Source: Deltaproteobacteria bacterium
Lineage (GTDB): Bacteria; Desulfobacterota; Desulfomonilia; Desulfomonilales; Desulfomonilaceae
DNA: 41,879 nucleotides
Assembly: GCA_016875095.1 (NCBI GenBank)
Contig: VGSG01000029.1
Span: forward strand, 1 to 41,879
Direction of reading: 5' to 3'
The translations under genes were made by a program, and so were the position numbers. Of the stretch, positions 16,364-26,015 are shown one piece after another. Each line of letters opens with the position of its first letter. The first letter of the stretch is position 1. The notes below the pieces were generated by a model. That model made no database searches, was not told where the DNA came from, and saw only the letters and a list, made by a program, of their open reading frames with translations.

Positions 16364-19024
16364 ATGGTCCTGAAAGCTCGCGCTACGTTCCGATGGATCT
16401 GGGTGACCCTTGTGGTGGGATTGTTCATGATACCGCACGACCTTGAGGCCAGGCCGGCCAAATTGAGCCGTTATACGCTTTCCAACGGACTGGAGGTCAT
16501 GATCCTGGAGGACCATGCCCGCAAAGTGGCTACCATACAGTACTGGGTGCTTGTGGGGAGCGCGGACGAAGAGGAAGCTGAGCGCGGCATCAGCCATGTG
16601 ATCGAACATATGGCGTTCAAAGGGACACAGCGCCGGGGAGTGGGCCGGATCGCATCGGAAGTCGAATCTCTCGGCGGCGAGATGAACGCGTACACGAGCT
16701 GGGATGAAACCGTGTTTCACGTTACGGTCCCGTCACGGGCTATTCTGCAGGGCCTCGACATCATCACCGATGCGGTGCTCAACCCGGTCATAGACGCCGA
16801 CGAGCTGGAAAAAGAGAAGCAAGTGGTGATCGAAGAGATCCTGGAAGGAGAGGAACGCCCAAACAAGAAAGCGTCAAAACTTCTCTTCGAGACAGCATAC
16901 ACCACCAGCCCGTACCGTTACCCGATCATCGGGTACAAGAGAACCGTTGAAAGTTTTTCCCGGGAGAACATGATCTCCTTTCGAAAGAAATGGTATGCGC
17001 CGGAAAACATGTTTCTCCTCATCGTAGGTGATGTGGACCCGGCCGCGATCCGTCCCGAGATCGAACGACTTACGGCAAAATTCAAACCCACGGGCTTCTT
17101 TCGCCCTCCACGAGGGCAGGAGCCCGTGCAAAAGACGATCCGGGGCGCGCTGCTCAGGGACAAGAACGCACGGGAAGCCCGCTTGCTAATGGCTTTTCAC
17201 GTCCCGTCGCTCAAAGGAGCCGATGTGAACGCTCTCGACCTCGCTGCCAGCATCCTGGGCGGAAGAGAAAGCTCTCGCTTGGTCCGGGCGCTCAAGAAAG
17301 AAAAGCAACTGGTGAATTCGATCTCTTCCCACGCTCTCACGCCAAAGGAACCGGGCTTGTTCCTGATTTCCGCGACACTCAACGGAGCGAATTTAGAGGC
17401 CGCGACCAAGGCAATCATGGAAGAACTCCGACAGCTTGACCAGACAGCTCCGTCCGACGAAGAGCTGAAGCGCGCCAAGACCGACATTGAATCAGATCAT
17501 CTGTATGCAAGGGAGACCGTAGAGGGATTGGCGCGGAGCATGGGGAGCTTCCAGGCGACCATTGGCGACGCGCTCTACGAGGAGAAGTACCTGAGACTTA
17601 ACGCGGCCACAACGGCGCAAGCGGTTTCCGACGCCGTTCGCCGCTATCTCATCCCACCCAACGTGTCGGTGACCGTGCTGATGCCGGAAGGGGATGCGAG
17701 AGAATTCCAGATCGCCAGGCTCGAGGAAATTGTGGGGGAATTCAAGCCCAAGAAGTCCAAGGAGGCTGAAGAAGCCGCGGCTGAGGGCATGATCACTCGG
17801 ACCCTCCCCAACGGAATGAGAATCGTCCTTGTTCCCGACGATTCAAATCCGGTCGTTTCGTTCCGCATCGCCTCTCTGGGAGGGAAACGTTTCGAGACCA
17901 AGCAGACGGAAGGAATCTCGAACTTCATAGCGCAGATGGTCACCAAAGGGACCAGCGCGATGAGCGAACTCGACATATCCCGCAAGATCGAGGACATGGG
18001 AGGTCGTCTGGGCGGATTTTCGGGCTATGATTCATTTGGGCTCTCTGCCAGCTTTTTCGGTCGATACCTGGACCAGGGCCTCGACTTGCTGTCTCAGATC
18101 TATACTGACGCCTCCTTCCCCCAAGAGATATTGGATAGGGAACGCGCCCTGATCATTAATCAGATAAAGACTCAGCCGGATCGACCCGTTCCCTTCGCTC
18201 TGAACCAGCTCAATGAAACGTTCTTTGGGAATCATCCTTACGGATTCAATAAGGAAGGGGCGCTTGAGTCCGTGGCCGGTTTCATCAGGGACGACCTGAT
18301 TCAGACCTATCGGCGACTCGCGGTCCCCACCAATACGGTTATTACCGGCGTGGGCGATATGGACGTTACGCAAGCCATGCGGCGCATCACAGAGCTGTTC
18401 GGCAAGATCTCGGCCAAGCAGTTCGACCCTCCTCCGACGCCCGCGGAAACGCCTCTGAGAAAGGTGATAGAGAAAACGGTGAAAATCCCGCGTGCCAAAG
18501 CGCACCTGGTTGTGGGATTCGGAGCGACCACTTTCAAGGATGAGGATCGCTATCCACTGGCAGTGCTCAACAATGCGCTTGCGGGCCAGGGCGGCCGGCT
18601 CTTCTCCCAGTTGAGGGACAAGGAGTCTCTCGCGTACATCGTCACATCGATTTTTCGTCCCGGCATGGACCCCGGCCTCTTCGCCTTCTACATCGCATGC
18701 GATACGTCAAAGATCGATCAGGCGGTCCAAAGCCTCTTTCGCGAGATCCGTATGGTGAGAGACAACTTAGTGAACGACGAGGAACTGAACCGATCAAAAG
18801 AGAACCTGATCGGGAACCATCTGATCAACCTGCAGAGTTCATGGTCTCGGGCCGAAAATACGGTCTTGAATACCCTCTACGGCCTGGGATACGATTACGA
18901 CAAGCTCTACATACGGAAGCTTTCCGAAGTAACCGCGGATCGGGTTTTGACCGTTGCAAAGAAGTACCTCGACCCTGAGCGGTGCGCTATTGTGAAGATT
19001 TTGCCCGAAGAAGATGAGAAATAG
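16364..19024 (+). CDS. two-domain M16 (insulinase-type) zinc protease, exported
   Basis: ATG 16364 follows GGAGGAG by 5 nt; an upstream reading from 16193 is probably non-coding. The 886-residue protein begins with a positively charged start and hydrophobic core, then IPHDLEARPAK, consistent with a signal peptide. The first M16 half has the inverted zinc motif HVIEH (H78-E81-H82) and a downstream EEILEGEE. The second half (from about 475, ITRTLPNGMRIVLVPDD) lacks the motif, having NFIAQM instead, as expected for the non-catalytic half of this family. It is likely a periplasmic peptidase of PqqL/processing-peptidase type. Its substrate is unknown. Confidence 0.92.
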   Translation: MVLKARATFRWIWVTLVVGLFMIPHDLEARPAKLSRYTLSNGLEVMILEDHARKVATIQYWVLVGSADEEEAERGISHVIEHMAFKGTQRRGVGRIASEVESLGGEMNAYTSWDETVFHVTVPSRAILQGLDIITDAVLNPVIDADELEKEKQVVIEEILEGEERPNKKASKLLFETAYTTSPYRYPIIGYKRTVESFSRENMISFRKKWYAPENMFLLIVGDVDPAAIRPEIERLTAKFKPTGFFRPPRGQEPVQKTIRGALLRDKNAREARLLMAFHVPSLKGADVNALDLAASILGGRESSRLVRALKKEKQLVNSISSHALTPKEPGLFLISATLNGANLEAATKAIMEELRQLDQTAPSDEELKRAKTDIESDHLYARETVEGLARSMGSFQATIGDALYEEKYLRLNAATTAQAVSDAVRRYLIPPNVSVTVLMPEGDAREFQIARLEEIVGEFKPKKSKEAEEAAAEGMITRTLPNGMRIVLVPDDSNPVVSFRIASLGGKRFETKQTEGISNFIAQMVTKGTSAMSELDISRKIEDMGGRLGGFSGYDSFGLSASFFGRYLDQGLDLLSQIYTDASFPQEILDRERALIINQIKTQPDRPVPFALNQLNETFFGNHPYGFNKEGALESVAGFIRDDLIQTYRRLAVPTNTVITGVGDMDVTQAMRRITELFGKISAKQFDPPPTPAETPLRKVIEKTVKIPRAKAHLVVGFGATTFKDEDRYPLAVLNNALAGQGGRLFSQLRDKESLAYIVTSIFRPGMDPGLFAFYIACDTSKIDQAVQSLFREIRMVRDNLVNDEELNRSKENLIGNHLINLQSSWSRAENTVLNTLYGLGYDYDKLYIRKLSEVTADRVLTVAKKYLDPERCAIVKILPEEDEK

Positions 19025-19098
19025 GCAAACACCTTCCCTTTGGGAGCTGTCTTAGTTTATATGAGAGCAGAAACGTCCGACACCATCGGGGTTCTTCT

Positions 19099-20781
19099 GT
19101 GAGCGCTGTTTTCGGTTCACTGAAAGGTCTAAAACCGTCTCAACGCGCTCGGTTGGAAAAACTGGCATTCAGGAGGGTCCCGCCGGACAAGGCGCTCACG
19201 CAGGAAATCTCTCGTCACCTCACGGAACTTTCCGCAGAGATCGGCCGTCAGATCGGTGTCCTCGTTGACCGCAAGGGCTTGGTGAGAAAGGTTCTGGTTG
19301 GCAACGGGCGTTCGATTCTCATTCCCAAGCTGGAAGGATGGCGGGTCGGCGCGGGCCGGCTCCGGGGGCTCCGGCTGATACACACTCACATCGGCGACGA
19401 GCCGTTGAGCCAGGAGGATCTCTCCGATCTTGCTCTGTTGCGGCTCGACTTAGTTGCCGCGGTCGGTGTTGACGACCAAGGCCTGCCGACAATGGCTCAT
19501 GTAGCCCATCTGCTCCCTGAGAATCCCGGCGGCCAGGTGTGGCGGGTACTCCAGCCGATTTCTCCGTCGCTCCTTGACTTGGATTTTGCCGCTTTTATCA
19601 AGTCTCTGGAAGACGAGATGGCGCGTTCATTTGGGGGCCGCGCGGTGGACGGCTCCAGGGAACGGGTCTATCTGGTGGGAAAGACCTCCGGGAAGGAGTG
19701 GGAAGTCGAGGAATCCCTCGCCGAATTGGAGCAATTGGCCGATTCGTGCGGCGTGAAGGTGGTGGGGAAAACCTACCAGCGCAGAGAAGCGCCCGACAGC
19801 CACTTTGTCGTTGGAAAGGGGAAACTCCAGGAGATCGTGATCGACGCGCTTCACAAGGGCGCGGGCGTGCTGGTCTTCGACAGAGAATTGACCCCGGCTC
19901 AGGTGAGGGCCGTTAGCGACTTCACGGAACTCAAAGTTCTGGATCGCTCGCAGCTCATCCTGGACATCTTTGCGCAGAGGGCCAAGAGCCGTGAAGGCAA
20001 GATCCAGGTGGAGCTCGCGCAGCTTAAGTACGCCCTTCCCCGTCTCGGAGAGAAGGACGACGCGCTCTCGCGGCTCACCGGCGGTATCGGCGGTCGAGGA
20101 CCTGGCGAGACGAAATTGGAGATCGATCGGCGCCGCATCCGCAGTCGCATCGGCTTCCTTGAAAAGCAGACTGAAAACCTCGGCAAACAGCGAGGTGTTC
20201 GTCGCGAGCTGCGAAACAGGAGGAGAACTCCGATCATTTCGATAGTGGGCTACACCAACGCAGGAAAATCCACGCTGCTCAATCGCCTGACCAAATCCAA
20301 TGTTCCCGCGCAGGACATGCTCTTCGCCACCCTTGACCCGACCAGTCGTCGCCTCAGGTTCCCGCGAGAGACCGAGGTGATCATCACCGACACCGTAGGC
20401 TTCCTCAAAGACCTTCCTGATGCGCTGGTGGCGGCGTTCTCCGCCACACTGGACGAACTGTGCGATGCGGATCTCTTGCTGCACGTGGTGGATATATCCA
20501 ACCCCGCCTTCGAGCAGCAAATGGCGGCGGTGGAAGAGCTTCTGGAGAAATTGAGCCTCCACCTGACGCCTATGATCAAGGTCTTCAATAAACAGGATCT
20601 GGTGGAACCGGACCTGGTCCGTAACATGTGCGCGCGCTACGACGGAATAGGGATTTGCGCGCACAGTTCCAAGACGCTCTCGCCACTGATCGGACGAATG
20701 GAAGACGAGATTCTGAGTCTGATTTCCGGCTCGGAAATGCGCCGCACCGACGGCCGAATAGCGCAACCCGGGCTTTCGTAA
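19099..20781 (+). CDS. hflX: GTPase HflX, long form
   Basis: A 560-residue protein, GTG start. The C-terminal half has the HflX hallmark GRGPGETKLEIDRRRIR and a GTPase domain with G1 GYTNAGKST (about 384-392), G3 DTVGF (about 431) and G4 NKQD (about 497). HflX is a ribosome-splitting GTPase acting after heat or antibiotic stalling. The roughly 190 extra N-terminal residues (ISRHLTELSAEIGRQIGVLVD..) are shared by HflX forms of several anaerobes; their role is unknown. Its stop codon TAA overlaps the next ATG by one base. Confidence 0.95.
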   Translation: MSAVFGSLKGLKPSQRARLEKLAFRRVPPDKALTQEISRHLTELSAEIGRQIGVLVDRKGLVRKVLVGNGRSILIPKLEGWRVGAGRLRGLRLIHTHIGDEPLSQEDLSDLALLRLDLVAAVGVDDQGLPTMAHVAHLLPENPGGQVWRVLQPISPSLLDLDFAAFIKSLEDEMARSFGGRAVDGSRERVYLVGKTSGKEWEVEESLAELEQLADSCGVKVVGKTYQRREAPDSHFVVGKGKLQEIVIDALHKGAGVLVFDRELTPAQVRAVSDFTELKVLDRSQLILDIFAQRAKSREGKIQVELAQLKYALPRLGEKDDALSRLTGGIGGRGPGETKLEIDRRRIRSRIGFLEKQTENLGKQRGVRRELRNRRRTPIISIVGYTNAGKSTLLNRLTKSNVPAQDMLFATLDPTSRRLRFPRETEVIITDTVGFLKDLPDALVAAFSATLDELCDADLLLHVVDISNPAFEQQMAAVEELLEKLSLHLTPMIKVFNKQDLVEPDLVRNMCARYDGIGICAHSSKTLSPLIGRMEDEILSLISGSEMRRTDGRIAQPGLS

Positions 20782-21497
20782 TGAAGAAAATCCTGAGCGC
20801 ACAAGATAAGGTCCGCCTGGCAATAGCGGGAGGCATTATTACAGCCGCATGGAGCGTGATCGCGTATTTGGCCTATTCCGGTCAACTCGATCCCTTGATT
20901 TGCGCGTTTTGGGAGACCTTCGCAAGTCGAGACCATTTGCGGACGTACGTGGAGAGTTGGGGTAGATTGGCTCCGCTGGCTTTTATCGTTATTCAGGCGT
21001 TTCAGGTGGTCTTCGCTCCCATACCGGGGGAATTCACCGGCGCGGTAGGCGGATTCATTTTCGGGGGGCTCCCGAATGTCTTTTATTCAACCGTCGGGCT
21101 CGGATTTGGATCGGCTGCGGCGTTCCTTGCGGCCCGGATTGTGGGGTTGCCCATTGTCAATGTGCTGGTCCCTGATGAAACTCTGAAGCGGTTTCACTTT
21201 CTCACCGAGGGTCGAGGAATAGCTCTGGCCCTTCTGCTCTTTGTCATCCCGGGTTTTCCAAAGGATTTTCTGTGCTACATCCTTGGGTTGAGTCCCATGA
21301 ATTTCCTGCCGTTTGTCCTGGTCTCGGCGCTGGGAAGGATTCCCGGAACCGTGCTGCTCAGTCTTTGCGGTTCAGCGGTGTACAACGAAAATTGGGCTCT
21401 CTTGTTTCTCATCTCGACGATTACCGCAGTCGCGCTCGTCCTGGTGGTTTTCTACAGGGAGAGACTAGATTCCTGGCTGAGGAATTCCCGCGGCTAA
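20781..21497 (+). CDS. TVP38/TMEM64 (DedA-superfamily) membrane protein
   Basis: The start is ATG 20781, overlapping the hflX stop as TAATG, which gives 238 residues; a longer reading into hflX is not supported. Six or so membrane helices are visible. The signature is QVVFAPIPGEFTGAVGGFIFG and, later, the VIPGFPKDFLCYILGLSP segment. SNARE-associated/TVP38 proteins are thought to be lipid scramblases or transporters; the cargo here is unknown. Co-transcription with hflX is likely. Confidence 0.9.
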   Translation: MKKILSAQDKVRLAIAGGIITAAWSVIAYLAYSGQLDPLICAFWETFASRDHLRTYVESWGRLAPLAFIVIQAFQVVFAPIPGEFTGAVGGFIFGGLPNVFYSTVGLGFGSAAAFLAARIVGLPIVNVLVPDETLKRFHFLTEGRGIALALLLFVIPGFPKDFLCYILGLSPMNFLPFVLVSALGRIPGTVLLSLCGSAVYNENWALLFLISTITAVALVLVVFYRERLDSWLRNSRG

Positions 21498-22007
21498 GGT
21501 TATACCTGTTGCCAAAAGTTTTGTCCGATTCGAGGCAGCCCGATTCCGTCATTCCTGCGAAAGCCGGGGTGACGGACGATCAACAGGCCATTACTTTTGG
21601 CAAATGCTATATTCTCCCGCGTTGTTCGGCCCGCTTCCCGGGAATTCTGAACTCTTCAAACAGAAGCATTATGACGCATTGGTAGGGGCCGGCGTCCCTA
21701 ACGGCCGGCTTTGGGTAGAACTGGAGCCCTCCCGGAACGAACTGTTTGCGCATACACGGCAGGCACGGAGGCTGATTCCCGCCAATCCGAAAGATCCGCG
21801 CTTCAGAATCGGAAATAAACTCCAGCCATCGCGAACACCGATATCTCGCACCGCGGCTATGGCATTTTCCTTGGCTGACAGGTAAGATATCAACGTGGCA
21901 GCCTCAATAGTACACATCTGCTCCGGCTGCTCTTCCGCGCCACGTCACGCCGCGCCTAAGACGGACATCAAGAGATAGGTTGGTTCCTTGAGCGCTCGGA
22001 CTTTGCC
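21498..22007. other. intergenic stretch, REP-like hairpin only
   Basis: Apart from the 21546-21575 hairpin no gene or RNA was recognised. The plus-strand reading 21604-21885 is proline- and arginine-rich and lacks an SD. Confidence 0.5.
21546..21575. repeat. REP-like palindromic hairpin
   Basis: CCGTCATTCC pairs with GGGGTGACGG (two G-T pairs), then GC-GAAA-GC closes a tight loop. The near-perfect 30-nt hairpin has the shape of dispersed intergenic elements that begin GTCATTCC. Confidence 0.6.
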
Positions 22008-22388
22008 ATGAAGACTCGCTTCCGCACATTTATGGAGGCGTTTCTGCATCTTGGAGAAAACGGAATCCTCTTCCCCAAGAAGTGTCGCGCGTGCGAACGA
22101 GTGTTCGAGTCTTACGCTCAATATCTTCGGCAGACAACTCCCAAGCGCCATGTCATGGAGGATTGCTGTGACGTCATGCGCAAACCCTACACAATGCTGT
22201 ACCGGCATTGCTTATGTGGTAATACGCTTGTGCTCTCACTTACCGAGGAGTCATTCCCTTTGCTGGATGAGTTGTGGGCCGCGCTCAGGGCGGAAGCCGG
22301 GCAGACCGGCAAGCCTTTGGAATCTGTGGTGAGCGAATTCCGCGAAACCTGCGACCGCCATGTGCTCCAGCGCTCTGATGAAGGCTAG
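22008..22388 (+). CDS. Cys-rich conserved hypothetical protein (126 aa)
   Basis: ATG 22008, no strong SD. It contains a CRAC pair at residues about 26-29, then EDCCDVM and HCLCG pairs, so seven cysteines and several histidines lie within about 45 residues. This suggests one or more structural metal sites. The C-terminal half (LTEESFPLLDELWAALRAEAG..) is helical, like a sensor or coiled linker. A diagnostic family was not recognised. Composition and codon use match neighbours, and it is followed by a 388-nt stretch without genes. Confidence 0.7.
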   Translation: MKTRFRTFMEAFLHLGENGILFPKKCRACERVFESYAQYLRQTTPKRHVMEDCCDVMRKPYTMLYRHCLCGNTLVLSLTEESFPLLDELWAALRAEAGQTGKPLESVVSEFRETCDRHVLQRSDEG

Positions 22389-22776
22389 GTCTTGGACCGC
22401 TTCGCAAAACTGCCTCCAAGGCTGAGATTATCAAAGGCGCCTCCGCGCCCGAAATGCCGTGCTATAGTGAACGGCATTGAGATTTGCGCGAAAGGTCACC
22501 CTCCCCCTTCCCCATCCCATCAAGGGATGGGTCATAAAACTCTCTCCCCCGGCGGGAGAGGGAAGAGAGAGAGGGATTCCAGCCTCATCTAAAGACGCAC
22601 ATCTCAACGCAGCCTTCTATAGGATGGGTGGCGGGGACGTCATACGTCCCGGGGCCCCAGGCGCAGAAGGCTTATTCTCTAGATCGCGGGCAGAGCAAAG
22701 AGGCCAAAATTAGTTCGGGCCCCCGTAAGAAAGGGCATTGGCAGTCCTCATTGTGAGCCGGGAGAGGAATTCTTCA
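22389..22776. other. gene-free stretch with paired hairpins
   Basis: No ORF with an SD or family features was found. It contains the two adjacent palindromes given separately and sequence of the repeat-rich CTCTCCC/GGGAGAG kind, which also appears near 10780 and 16290. Confidence 0.5.
22511..22560. repeat. two tandem hairpins in an intergenic repeat
   Basis: Hairpin one pairs CCCATCCC with GGGATGGG around ATCAA (22511-22531). Hairpin two pairs CTCTCCC with GGGAGAG around CCGGC (22542-22560). Related GGGAGAG/CTCTCCC sequence occurs at other intergenic sites in this window. Confidence 0.55.
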
Positions 22777-23247
22777 TTGAAGACGGAAGAACCCAAAGAG
22801 CTTCTCATTATTTATCATTCTCAGTCGGGTAATACGGAGCGGCTGGCCGAAGCGGTGGAACGCGGCGCTCGACGCGTGCGCGGGATCGAAGTGAGACGAT
22901 TGAGAGCGGCGAAGGTCACGGCACATGACTTTCGGACCGCTCGGTGCCTTGTCATGTGCAGCCCGGAGTATTTCGGATACATGGCCGGAGCGCTCAAGGA
23001 CCTCTTCGATCGGACGTACGAAGAGGTCCGTGAGGACGTTTCGGGCAGAGCTTACGCTGTCGTCATTTGCGCAGGCAATGACGGCGCCGGCGCGCTGAGC
23101 AGCATAGAGCGCATAATACTGGGGTACAAGTTACGTCGGGTTCAGGAGCCGGTCATCGTTCGAGGCGAACTTTCAGCCGCAGCTCTGGAACAGTGCGTCA
23201 ATTTAGGCCATACATTGGCCGAGGGAATGGATCTTGGCATCTATTGA
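22777..23247 (+). CDS. flavodoxin-family protein (WrbA/NADPH-FMN type)
   Basis: A 156-residue protein from TTG 22777 with AGAGG about 9 nt upstream; GTG 22753 or TTG 22738 are other in-frame starts. The FMN phosphate loop is YHSQSGNTERLAEAV, followed by a flavodoxin-like fold with SPEYFGYMAGALKDLFDRTYEE for the isoalloxazine region. It likely carries FMN and shuttles electrons or reduces quinones. The following HAD gene begins just downstream, so they may be co-transcribed. Confidence 0.85.
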   Translation: MKTEEPKELLIIYHSQSGNTERLAEAVERGARRVRGIEVRRLRAAKVTAHDFRTARCLVMCSPEYFGYMAGALKDLFDRTYEEVREDVSGRAYAVVICAGNDGAGALSSIERIILGYKLRRVQEPVIVRGELSAAALEQCVNLGHTLAEGMDLGIY

Positions 23248-23293
23248 TGATGCCTTTTCGATGAACGACGACTTTGGAGCAACGACCGTTCGC

Positions 23294-23935
23294 ATGATCC
23301 GTGATATCGTTTTTGATCTGGGGAATGTTCTGCTGCCGGTAAACCGGCTGGGTGCGTTCAAGCGGTTGATCCCTTATCTCCCCGGTGATCGCGCGCATCT
23401 GCTGCGCGCTGAGCCGCAGGCTTTTGAAAGGCTTTTTGACGGGCCCGTTGCGGAACTGGAGACGGGGCGCATCACCTTCGATCTCTTTCAACGCCGGGTG
23501 GAGGAACTCCTCGGAACGCAGATAGATGCTGGAGAATTCCAGTCCATTTGGTGTGACATGTTTAGCCTCGATGAAGAAATGGCGCGATTTGGCAAAGCTC
23601 TTTCCACTCGCTATAGGACCTGGCTGGCTTCCAACACCAGCGAAACGCATTACCGATACATTCTTGACCGGTTTCCACAGGTCTCGTTCTACCGCGCGGC
23701 AGCCCTTTCGTATGAACTGGGAGTCATGAAACCGGCCAAAGCCTACTTTGAAAAAGCGTTGGCGCAGTTCGGTATCAAGCCGAAATCCGCGGTATTCATT
23801 GATGACCTGGAAGTGAATGTGCGGGCCGCGATTGAAGTGGGCCTGCGCGGCATCGTATTCAGAGGCTATCCGGACCTGCTCGCTGAACTGACCAAATTGG
23901 GCGTCAAATCGTGGGATGCTGGAGACGGCGAATGA
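23294..23935 (+). CDS. HAD-superfamily phosphatase (YihX-like)
   Basis: ATG 23294 gives MIRDIVFDLGNVLLPV, the usual start for this group, for 213 residues; readings from 23234 or 23261 overlap or approach the flavodoxin gene. Motif I is FDLGNVLL, motif II LASNTSETHY, the Lys region ELGVMKPAKAYFEKAL, and motif IV AVFIDDLEVNV. It is likely a sugar-phosphate phosphatase; the substrate is not predictable from sequence. Its TGA overlaps the argJ ATG as ATGA. Confidence 0.88.
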   Translation: MIRDIVFDLGNVLLPVNRLGAFKRLIPYLPGDRAHLLRAEPQAFERLFDGPVAELETGRITFDLFQRRVEELLGTQIDAGEFQSIWCDMFSLDEEMARFGKALSTRYRTWLASNTSETHYRYILDRFPQVSFYRAAALSYELGVMKPAKAYFEKALAQFGIKPKSAVFIDDLEVNVRAAIEVGLRGIVFRGYPDLLAELTKLGVKSWDAGDGE

Positions 23936-25134
23936 AGGAAGACTCTCTGGAGATTACGGGATATCGATTTTCCGCAGTTGCCGCGGGAATAAAACAACCG
24001 GGCTCCGAGCGGCGCGATCTTGCTTTGATATGCGCGGACCGGCCCGCAACTGCGGCCTGTGTAACCACCACTAACCTTGTCTGCGCTGCGCCTGTGGAGA
24101 TCACCCGCGAGCGGTTCAAAGCGGGATCATGTCAGGCCATTCTCATCAACTCCGGCAACGCCAATGCGGTCACGGGAAGACAAGGGATTGACGACGCTCT
24201 TGTTTTGCTCGATCAGGTGGCCCAACACCTGAATATCGATCGTAGACTCGTTGCGCCCATGTCCACGGGTGTCATCGGCGCCCCTTTGCCCGTGGACCGT
24301 ATGCGCGCCGCCGTCCCTGAGCTGGTGGCCGGCCTCGATGCGACCAAAGCGCCGGATGTGGCCACAGCCATGATGACCACCGACACGCGGCCGAAAACTG
24401 TGCTTCTGAACGAGACAATTGGAGGTCGGTCCGTCCGGATACTGGGCATGGTGAAAGGAGCGGGGATGATTGCGCCCAACATGGCCACCTTGCTCGCTGT
24501 CGCGCTGGTGGACGTGCGCGTGGAAGCCGTCATGCTTGGTAAAGCCCTGCGCGACGCAACGCGAAATACCTTCAACGCTATTACGATTGATGGTGATACC
24601 AGCACCAATGACACGGTGATCGCGTTGACGGGCGGGGCGCCATTCGCGGAGGAGCTCGGATCGGACCACGATGCGACGCAGGCGTTCGCCGGGATGCTTC
24701 AGACGGCCTGCGCGAATCTGGCGCGGCAGGTGGCCGCAGACGGCGAAGGCGCTACCAAGCTCGTGGAAATACGGGTCCGTGGAGCGCGTGATAAAAGAGA
24801 CGCATTGACGGTCGCAAGGACCATCGCCGAATCTCCCCTGGTAAAGACCGCATTCTACGGCCAGGACCCTAACTGGGGACGCATTATTGCAGCGGCCGGC
24901 AGGTCGGGAGTGAGTTTCGATCCTGACCGGTTGGACCTCTTCATCGACGGGATTCCGGTGCTCAAGAACGGGGCCCCGCGCAGTGATGAATGGGAGCCCC
25001 AGGCTGCTCAGGCGATGAAGAAACGAGAATTCTTCGTGCTCCTGGACCTCAATCACGGCACAGCCGAGGCCTCAATGCTCACCACGGACCTCTCCGAAGA
25101 ATATGTCCGGATCAACGCCGCGTACCGCACCTGA
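23932..25134 (+). CDS. argJ: glutamate N-acetyltransferase / amino-acid acetyltransferase
   Basis: A 400-residue protein from ATG 23932. It has the self-cleavage site in MVKGAGMIAPNMATLLAV (the Thr after MA is the catalytic nucleophile) and conserved QDPNWGRIIAAAGRSGV. ArgJ transfers the acetyl group from N-acetylornithine to glutamate in the cyclic arginine pathway, and some forms also use acetyl-CoA. It overlaps the preceding HAD gene by 4 nt, so the two are translated together. It faces iscU tail to tail across 85 nt. Confidence 0.95.
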   Translation: MKEDSLEITGYRFSAVAAGIKQPGSERRDLALICADRPATAACVTTTNLVCAAPVEITRERFKAGSCQAILINSGNANAVTGRQGIDDALVLLDQVAQHLNIDRRLVAPMSTGVIGAPLPVDRMRAAVPELVAGLDATKAPDVATAMMTTDTRPKTVLLNETIGGRSVRILGMVKGAGMIAPNMATLLAVALVDVRVEAVMLGKALRDATRNTFNAITIDGDTSTNDTVIALTGGAPFAEELGSDHDATQAFAGMLQTACANLARQVAADGEGATKLVEIRVRGARDKRDALTVARTIAESPLVKTAFYGQDPNWGRIIAAAGRSGVSFDPDRLDLFIDGIPVLKNGAPRSDEWEPQAAQAMKKREFFVLLDLNHGTAEASMLTTDLSEEYVRINAAYRT

Positions 25135-25219
25135 CGCCACTGCGCTTTTTTTCGGAGACTGCCGAAGCACCGGATCCAACCGAACCGCGTCAAAATGACG
25201 GGACGATGGAAAAGGGCTC

Positions 25220-25708
25220 TTACGAGGTGGGTTTTCTCTCGCAGACGGTCGTGCAGTACAGCGCCTCTTCCGGGTCTTCGGCCGAACATGCCGCACACTC
25301 GCAGCTTTCCGGATGATCCTCAGGCGGTTGGTACACTTCGCCTCGTTGTCGAGCCCGGTAGTCTTCAATGGCGCGTTGGAGCGCGTCAGAGCCCAGGTTA
25401 GAGCAATGATGTTTCTTCTTGGGAAGTCCGCCGAGAGCCTCGATCACGGACTTGGCGCTGATCGTCATCGCTTCGTCCAGCGTTTTACCGACAGCCATTT
25501 CACTCACGATGCTCGAAACGGCTATCGCGGCGCCGCATCCGAAGGTCTTGAACTTCACGTCTTCAAGCCGGCCGTCCCTCACCTTGATGTAGAACGTCAT
25601 GATGTCTCCGCATGCGGGGTTGCCGACTTCCCCTATCCCATCCGCGTCTGCTATCTCCCCCACATTGCGCGGGTTCTTGAAGTGCTCCATAACGATTTCG
25701 CTGTACAT
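25220..25708 (-). CDS. iscU: IscU/NifU-type Fe-S scaffold with Cys-rich tail
   Basis: A 162-residue protein from ATG 25708 (AGGA 8 nt upstream). The scaffold core has the three cluster cysteines in GNPACGD, FGCGAAIAVSS and HHCSNLGS, so the metal site is intact. The usual IscU stops at about 130 residues. Here a tail HPESCECAACSAEDPEEALY, then CTTVCERK, adds five cysteines, with a CxCxxC arrangement. Tails of this kind could hold another metal or stabilise a cluster. Its position downstream of a desulfurase-like protein lacking the PLP lysine (26016-27218) suggests the pair works in cluster assembly. They are 307 nt apart. Confidence 0.93.
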   Translation of the reverse strand: MYSEIVMEHFKNPRNVGEIADADGIGEVGNPACGDIMTFYIKVRDGRLEDVKFKTFGCGAAIAVSSIVSEMAVGKTLDEAMTISAKSVIEALGGLPKKKHHCSNLGSDALQRAIEDYRARQRGEVYQPPEDHPESCECAACSAEDPEEALYCTTVCERKPTS

Positions 25709-26015
25709 AACGCCATCCTATCGAGGTGTCTTCTTGCAATTTCCGAAGGGCTGAGTGCGCTCTTTGCTCTCCGTTCCCGCAAGAGCTTTGTCAGCCGGTT
25801 CGACCGTGGCGCTCCGTCTCATAAGCGCAGTCAAATATCCCAACATATTTGGCGGGACACTCCCACGACACGCGGGATTGCCTCTCATACCTCCGGGAGA
25901 CGGATTGTGGCCCGAATAGATAGGCGAGACGCCTGTCCCACCGAGACTGGTCCCAGCCCTTCCGCCACATTCATTTACCGAACCTACAAAACCGTACCCT
26001 GGCTCAACGGTTTTC
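25709..26015. other. 307-nt iscS-iscU intergenic region
   Basis: No gene was recognised. Around 25900-25960 a stretch reading GGGACAGGCGTCTCGCC on the minus strand looks like a dispersed intergenic repeat, but no second copy is visible in the window. Confidence 0.4.

Noticed and set aside
19627-20823. 398-codon minus-strand frame opposite hflX
   Set aside because: Antisense of hflX, a mirror effect of GC-rich codon usage.
24127-25056. 309-codon minus-strand frame opposite argJ
   Set aside because: Antisense of argJ with no family features.
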